A stretch of DNA of 64,000 nt from assembly GCA_038231255.1 (NCBI GenBank), contig JBBRLR010000003.1, positions 44,866 to 108,865 on the forward strand, given 5' to 3'. Numbering within the stretch: the first letter of the stretch is position 1; the number at the start of each line of letters is the position of its first letter. The notes beneath the pieces are model-generated. The model was not told the origin of the DNA and did not search any database. It was given only the letters and a program-made list of their open reading frames with translations. A program made the position numbers and the translations under genes. This DNA is from JALYUS01 sp038231255. Lineage in GTDB: Bacteria > Chloroflexota > Chloroflexia > Thermomicrobiales > JALYUS01. Shown here piece after piece: positions 59,449-64,000 of this stretch.

Positions 59449-61182
59449 ATGCTCGCAACCAGGATGTTGGACGCCATAGGTGCCGACCGGATGATGCGTG
59501 ATGTGGAATATCTCAGCACGCTCCAGCGGCACGCGGGGACGGAGGACGAGGCGAAAGCGTTCCGGTACATCGCCGACCAGTGCCGCGCGGCGGGGATCGA
59601 GGATGTGCGTGAATACGCCTTCGATGCGTTCCTTTCCTTCCCGATCAAAGGAACGCTCACCATAGGCGGCATCGGCCCCGTCAAAACAAAGACGCGCGCC
59701 TTCGCGACCTCGACAAACGGCGAGGAGATCAGCGGCGAGATCGTCTTCGTGCCGACCAAGGGAGGCACCGCGCTCTTCAGCGGCGACGGCTCGCACGACT
59801 ACGACGATGTTGATGTGCGTGGCAAAATCGTCATCTCCGACCGGGGGAGGCCGGACACGATCCTCGCCGCCGGGCGAGCCGGGGCCCTCTGCCACATTCA
59901 CTACTGGGCGAGCGACGAGGACGCGATCCATGAGCAGATCACGACGACAATCTGGGGCACGCCGACGCCCGAGACGATTAGCAGGCTGCCGATCATCCCG
60001 TCGCTCGGCGTGACGCATAACGACGGCCTGCGGATCGCTGAGATGGCGAAGCAAGGCGGATTGCGCGGGACATTCAGCACCGTCGTCCAGACCGAATGGC
60101 GACGCGTCCCGATTGTTGTTGCACATATCCCTGGAAGATACTCGGACGATTTCGCCTTCGCCAATGGGCATGTGGACTCGTGGTATCACGGCACGACGGA
60201 CAACGCGACGGGCAATGCTGCCTGCCTCGAACTCGCCCGCGCCGCTTGGCAGGCGCGGGACGAACTGGCGCGCGGCGTGCGCGTCGCGTGGTGGACGGGG
60301 CACTCGCAGGGGCGGTACGCGGGGAGCACGTGGTATGCGGACAATTTCTGGGAGGACCTGCACGAGCACGCGATCATCAATATCAACATAGATTCGCCCG
60401 GTGCTTCGGGGGCAACGCGCTACGATGTCGTGACGATGGGCGCGGAAACTGAGCGGTTCGCGACGCAGATTGTCCGCGACCTGACCGGGCAGCACGCCGA
60501 GGCGGAGCGACCGACGCGGGCGGGGGACCAATCTTTCTGGGGGCCGGGTGTGCCCTCCTTGTACATGCTCCTTTCCAATCTGCCGAAGGAGCAATGGGCG
60601 GCGGTCGGCGGCTGCGGCATGAACTGGTGGTGGCACACCGAGGCGGACACCGTCGAGACCGCCGACCGTGAGGTGCTCGCGCTCGACACGCGCATCTACG
60701 CCGCGACGCTCGCCCGGCTTTGCGGTGGGCCGGTGCTGCCCTTCAATCTCGCCGATGCTGCGCGCGAGATTGACGAACTGCTCGCCGATTACGAGCAGCA
60801 GGTGGCGAGCCGCTTTGATTTGGCCCCGGCACGCGCGCGGGCCGCCGAGGCGATCCGCGCCGCAGAGGGGTTGGACGCCCGCGCCGTCGTGCTGGCCGAA
60901 CAGAACGTCCCGGCGGACGATCCGGTCGCGCGGCGGATCGTCGCGGCGCAGAAAGCGGTGACGCGCGCCCTCGTACCGCTCCGCTACACGGCGGGCAACC
61001 GTTTCGACCACGACCCGGCGATGCCCGCGCCCGCCCTGCAACTCTTGCGCGATCTGCCGCTTCTCGCGACACTGCCACCGGAGAGCGATGAGGCCCGCTT
61101 CCTCGCTACCGCGCTCGTCCGCAAGCGGAACGCCATTTGCGCCGCGCTGCGGGAGGCGGCGTTGGCGGCGGAGGGAGCCTAA
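59449..61182 (+). CDS. M28-like metallohydrolase with PA domain, copy 2
   Basis: 577 residues; ATG 9 nt after GGGGG of the repeat arm. Same plan as copy 1: N-G-H-V-D-S-W, T-D-N-A-T-G-N, W-W-T-G-H-S-Q-G-R-Y-A-G-S-T-W-Y in place of the E-E segment, N-I-D-S-P-G and W-W-H-T-E-A-D-T. The PA-like region contains D-V-D-V-R-G-K-I-V-I. Clearly paralogous to copies 1 and 3 but well diverged, so an old duplication with probably different substrates. Confidence 0.85.
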   Translation: MLATRMLDAIGADRMMRDVEYLSTLQRHAGTEDEAKAFRYIADQCRAAGIEDVREYAFDAFLSFPIKGTLTIGGIGPVKTKTRAFATSTNGEEISGEIVFVPTKGGTALFSGDGSHDYDDVDVRGKIVISDRGRPDTILAAGRAGALCHIHYWASDEDAIHEQITTTIWGTPTPETISRLPIIPSLGVTHNDGLRIAEMAKQGGLRGTFSTVVQTEWRRVPIVVAHIPGRYSDDFAFANGHVDSWYHGTTDNATGNAACLELARAAWQARDELARGVRVAWWTGHSQGRYAGSTWYADNFWEDLHEHAIININIDSPGASGATRYDVVTMGAETERFATQIVRDLTGQHAEAERPTRAGDQSFWGPGVPSLYMLLSNLPKEQWAAVGGCGMNWWWHTEADTVETADREVLALDTRIYAATLARLCGGPVLPFNLADAAREIDELLADYEQQVASRFDLAPARARAAEAIRAAEGLDARAVVLAEQNVPADDPVARRIVAAQKAVTRALVPLRYTAGNRFDHDPAMPAPALQLLRDLPLLATLPPESDEARFLATALVRKRNAICAALREAALAAEGA

Positions 61183-61328
61183 CCCCCCGGCCCCCTTCCC
61201 GACACGGGAAGGGGGAGGGTAGGGGCGTATTGCATGCGCCCTCTCGCGGCAGCAGGGCGATTGACACGAGGCCACGATATTCGGACTGAGTCACCCCTTT
61301 CCCGTTTCGGGAGGGGGCAGGGGGTAGG
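61178..61328. repeat. Two-hairpin CCTAACCCCC repeat (longest copy)
   Basis: Left end CCTAACCCCCCGGCCCCC with CTTCCCGACACGGGAAGGGG; right end GAGTCACCCCTTTCCCG with CGGGAGGGGGCAGGGGGTAGG. The middle contains GCGTATTGCATGCGCCCTCT. It includes the TAA of copy 2 and the likely ribosome-binding sequence of the nitroreductase. Confidence 0.72.
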
Positions 61329-61331
61329 AAA

Positions 61332-61973
61332 ATGCCACTGTTACCACTATCTGCCGACGAAGTGTTGACGACGACCCGCTCGGTGCGGAAACGGCTCGAT
61401 TTTTCCCGACCGGTGGAACGGGAAGTGGTGGAGGAGTGCCTGCGGATCGCGCAGCAAGCGCCGACGGGGAGCAACCGCCAGGGCTGGCAGTTCGTTGTCG
61501 TGACGGACGCGGCGAAGCGACTGGCAATCGCCGATCTCTACCGCAAGGGATGGGAGCGGTATCGGAGTGCCGGGCGCCCGACTTATGACGACCCGAACCG
61601 GGCCGCGACGCAGGAGCGAGTCAGCGATTCGGCGCAGTATCTCGCGGACCATTTCCACGAAGCGCCGGTCTTCCTCATCCCCTGCATCACGGGACGGACG
61701 GACGGGCAGCCCGCGAATGCGCAGAGCGGCGTCTTCGGCTCGATCCTCCCGGCGGCGTGGAGTTTCATGCTCGCCGCCCGCGCCCGTGGCCTCGGCACCT
61801 GCTGGACGACGATCCATCTGATGCACGAGAAGGAAGCGGCGGACGTGCTCGGTATCCCGTACGATACCGTGATGCAGGTCGCGCTCACCCCGGTCGCCTA
61901 CACCAAAGGCACCGACTTCAAACCCGCCCCGCGCGAACCGCTCGCATCCACCGTTCACTGGGATCAGTGGTAG
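61332..61973 (+). CDS. Nitroreductase-family flavoprotein
   Basis: 213 residues; ATG 7 nt after GGGGG of the repeat. T-T-R-S-V-R-K-R-L-D-F (FMN phosphate contacts), A-P-T-G-S-N-R-Q-G-W-Q-F and A-R-A-R-G-L-G-T-C-W-T-T (second FMN region): complete FMN site of NfsB/NfnB-like enzymes. Cytoplasmic NAD(P)H-dependent reductase. It lies between M28-like copies 2 and 3 and may act on the same class of compounds. Confidence 0.88.
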   Translation: MPLLPLSADEVLTTTRSVRKRLDFSRPVEREVVEECLRIAQQAPTGSNRQGWQFVVVTDAAKRLAIADLYRKGWERYRSAGRPTYDDPNRAATQERVSDSAQYLADHFHEAPVFLIPCITGRTDGQPANAQSGVFGSILPAAWSFMLAARARGLGTCWTTIHLMHEKEAADVLGIPYDTVMQVALTPVAYTKGTDFKPAPREPLASTVHWDQW

Positions 61974-61977
61974 ATTC

Positions 61978-62106
61978 GCCTAACCCCCGATCCCTTCCCG
62001 AGACGGGAAGGGGAGCGAGCCTTCGCGAAGCCGGGGTGATAAGGGACAGGTATGGCATTGAGATGAGTCACCCCTTCCCGTCTCGGGAAGGGGCCGGGGG
62101 TTAGGC
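61978..62106. repeat. Two-hairpin CCTAACCCCC repeat (most symmetric copy)
   Basis: Left end GCCTAACCCCCGATCCCTTCC and right end with GGAAGGGGCCGGGGGTTAGGC: the outer ends are near-perfect inverted repeats, and each half also folds by itself around the loops CGAGACG and CGTCTCG. The centre carries GAGCGAGCCTTCGCGAAGC. Confidence 0.75.
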
Positions 62107-62120
62107 AGAGGAGGGGAATT

Positions 62121-63899
62121 ATGGCACCAGCAACGACGGAGTGGCGGGGTGGCGAGGCGGAGAAGAAGTTTCTCGGTACGTTGAGCACGGAGATGCCGTG
62201 GGAACTGATTCATGAGTTTAGTAATTACGTGCGCGAGTCCGGCACGGAAGGCGAGCAGCAGGCGGTGGACGCGATCACGCGGCGGTTGACGGAGTGGGGC
62301 ATCCCATACACGGTCCACCATCCACGCTGCTTCATCAGCCTGCCGCGCGGTGCGACCGTGTCGGTCACGCTGACCGATGGCACGTCGCGCACACTGCGTG
62401 GCACGACGCCCGGTTTTGCCGTCCCGACGGGCGACGCGGGGATCACCGGGCAAGCGGTCGCGGTGGAGGCGGCGCACGCATCGAGCGTCAACACGATTTT
62501 CACCTCCGGCCTTGGTAGCGCGCTGGAGGGGCAGGACCTTGTTGGCAAGATTGTCGTGTTGGGGGGCATGCCCTTCCCCGCGCGGATCGGTGATTTGACG
62601 AAAGCGGGTGTCGCCGCCGCCGTCTTCACCAGCCCTGGCACGAATGTCCACGAGGGCATTTGCACGCCGATCTGGGGGACGCCCGATCTCGATACCGTCG
62701 GCGCGATGCCGACCTTGAGCATCGCCGAGGTTAATAAGCCGGACGGTACGTGGCTGATGGAGCAGGCGCGCGGCGGCATGGTGCGCGAGCTGACGGTGCA
62801 GGCGAATCTCGAAACGCGCTGGCGCGAAATCCCCGTCACGGTCGCGGAAATCCGTGGGACGGTCGTGCCGGATGAGTTCGTGCTCGTCCATGGCCACCTC
62901 GATTCGTGGGGCGAGGGGATCGGCGACAATGCGACGGGCGACGCGACGCTGCTCGAACTCGCCCGCGCCTTGCACGCAAACCGGCAGAACCTCGCGCGTA
63001 GCGTGCGGATCGCCTGGTGGAGCGGCCACTCGCACGGGCGGTACGCGGGCAGCACCTGGTACGCAGACACCTTCGGATTGGACCTGATCGAGCACTGCGT
63101 CGCGCAGGTGAACTGCGACTCCCCCGGCTGCCGCTGGGCAACGGAGTACCGCAACCTGTCGTATACGCCCGACCTCGGCGCGTTCACACAGGCGGTGATC
63201 CGGGACATCACGGGCCTCCCGGCGGAGGGCGAGCGACCGCCGCGCGCGGGTGATTACTCGTTCAACAACCTCGGCATCTCCGGTACCTTGATGCTCTCCT
63301 CGACGATGCCGCAGTCGGTCGCGGATGAGCATACCTACTACGCCGTCGGCGGCTGCGGCGGTAACATCGCCTGGCACACTGTGGACGACACCCTCGAAAT
63401 TGCCGACCGTGACAATCTGGAGCGGGACATCAAGGTCTACGGTGGAGTCGTCTGGCGGCTGGCGAACGCGCCGGTGCTGCCACTCGATCTCGCGGCGGCG
63501 GGTACGGACATTAAGGGAAGCCTGAGTCACTGCCAGCAGGCGCTCGGCGACCGCTTTGATCTCGGCGAGGCCATCACGGCGGCGGATGCGTTTATTGCCG
63601 CCGCATCGGCATTTGCGCCGAGTGCGGGCGACCCCGCCGCCGGGCAGGAAGCGAACCGCCGCCTATTGCGCGCGGGCCGGGAACTGACGGGCCTGAATTT
63701 CGCGCAGCGCGGCTGGTTCCGGCAAGAACCCGCCCTCGATGTCCCGCCCCTCCCGGACCTCGCGGCGGCCGTCTCCGCCTTTACCGAAGCACCGGATGAC
63801 AGCCATACGGCGGGCGTCGCCCGCACGTCGCTTGTCCGCGCCCGCAACCGCGCAATTTGGGCACTTCGGGAGGCAGCGCGGGAACTGGAAACGGCCTAA
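62121..63899 (+). CDS. M28-like metallohydrolase with PA domain, copy 3
   Basis: 592 residues; AGAGGAGGGG before the ATG. H-G-H-L-D-S-W, G-D-N-A-T-G-D, W-W-S-G-H-S-H-G-R-Y-A-G-S-T-W-Y, V-N-C-D-S-P-G and A-W-H-T-V-D-D-T. The same E-E replacement as copies 1 and 2. The stop TAA is again within CCTAACCC of the next repeat. The N-terminal 25 residues (E-W-R-G-G-E-A-E-K-K-F-L-G) are extra. Confidence 0.85.
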   Translation: MAPATTEWRGGEAEKKFLGTLSTEMPWELIHEFSNYVRESGTEGEQQAVDAITRRLTEWGIPYTVHHPRCFISLPRGATVSVTLTDGTSRTLRGTTPGFAVPTGDAGITGQAVAVEAAHASSVNTIFTSGLGSALEGQDLVGKIVVLGGMPFPARIGDLTKAGVAAAVFTSPGTNVHEGICTPIWGTPDLDTVGAMPTLSIAEVNKPDGTWLMEQARGGMVRELTVQANLETRWREIPVTVAEIRGTVVPDEFVLVHGHLDSWGEGIGDNATGDATLLELARALHANRQNLARSVRIAWWSGHSHGRYAGSTWYADTFGLDLIEHCVAQVNCDSPGCRWATEYRNLSYTPDLGAFTQAVIRDITGLPAEGERPPRAGDYSFNNLGISGTLMLSSTMPQSVADEHTYYAVGGCGGNIAWHTVDDTLEIADRDNLERDIKVYGGVVWRLANAPVLPLDLAAAGTDIKGSLSHCQQALGDRFDLGEAITAADAFIAAASAFAPSAGDPAAGQEANRRLLRAGRELTGLNFAQRGWFRQEPALDVPPLPDLAAAVSAFTEAPDDSHTAGVARTSLVRARNRAIWALREAARELETA

Positions 63900-63940
63900 C
63901 CCTTAACCCCCTTCCGTCACTCGGCGTGGGAAGGGGAGAA
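63895..63940. repeat. Left half of a CCTAACCCCC repeat
   Basis: GCCTAACCCTTAACCCCCTTCC, loop, GGGAAGGGGAG. In the last 60 bases an ATG (63945) after GGGGAG opens only 17 codons before TGA, and AAGGGCG/CGCCCTT forms a small stem; no gene can be called there. Confidence 0.6.
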
Positions 63941-64000
63941 AAATATGGCAAGCGAAAGGGCGACCCGATTGCCGCCCTTCCGAGTGATCTTCCTATGATA

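Noticed and set aside
21842..63899. CRISPR array from the tandem repeats
   Set aside because: The repeats are inverted, dispersed and without regular unique spacers, and no cas genes are present.
63945..63998. A new gene start at the right edge (ATG after GGGGAG)
   Set aside because: The frame stops after 17 codons inside the window, so no gene can be supported.

Overview
The window is high-GC bacterial DNA with no rRNA or tRNA that I could see. Several traits suggest an uncultured member of the Chloroflexota (Thermomicrobia/Sphaerobacter-like): Tat-type lipoprotein solute-binding proteins with S-R-R-Q leaders, frequent GTG and TTG starts, a FemX-MurE pair, paired amidohydrolase and Rieske genes, and several families of long intergenic hairpin repeats. 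The assignment is an inference from gene content.

Positions 1-12.75 kb form an all-minus-strand stress island: a secreted protein, small membrane proteins, an SRPBCC protein, an Acg-type nitroreductase, DUF4342, an NAD-dependent epimerase, a methyltransferase, a PepSY protein, a tandem universal stress protein, a site-2 protease with CBS domains, and an ABC-2 exporter. Six times, upstream of successive transcription units, an 18-bp direct repeat occurs (two 7-bp TTGNCAC half-sites, 4-bp spacer, 11-bp period). This is the layout of an OmpR/PhoB-type operator, so the island looks like one regulon. It also holds decayed genes, including a PRC-barrel remnant.

Positions 12.8-23.5 kb: a clan-A glycosidase lipoprotein, a threonine dehydratase-like enzyme, a SUKH-like gene split by an IS630-type element (a TA duplication defines its ends exactly), Rieske and amidohydrolase genes, a mini-rhomboid, a VOC protein, an MBL-fold hydrolase and PPK2.

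Positions 23.7-42.5 kb: a sugar ABC importer followed by a GH51 arabinofuranosidase, a divergent carbamoyltransferase, an aminotransferase, a NYN-domain protein, FemX-MurE-TolB-like genes, AspRS, an extradiol-dioxygenase-like protein, a probable selenoprotein of the AhpD/CMD family (in-frame TGA exactly at the second Cys of CxxC, with a hairpin about 25 nt downstream), a TM2 protein, a PerM transporter with a structured leader, and a GH172 (DUF2961) protein.

Positions 42.7-52.1 kb: a TAP-like hydrolase, a cobalamin-binding protein with a PduO adenosyltransferase, RuvB, a toxin-antitoxin pair beside a decayed gene, QueA, two transglutaminase-like proteins and Dps.

Positions 52.3-63.9 kb: an IclR regulator, a dipeptide-type ABC importer (no ATPase gene in view), three paralogous M28-like metallohydrolases and a nitroreductase. 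This is probably an import-and-hydrolysis operon. The M28-like proteins lack the usual Glu-Glu pair and carry a G-H-S motif there. Intergenic repeats with CCTAACCCCC/GGGGGTTAGG arms lie between these genes, supply stop codons and the likely ribosome-binding sequences, and surround a decayed DUF559 endonuclease-like gene.
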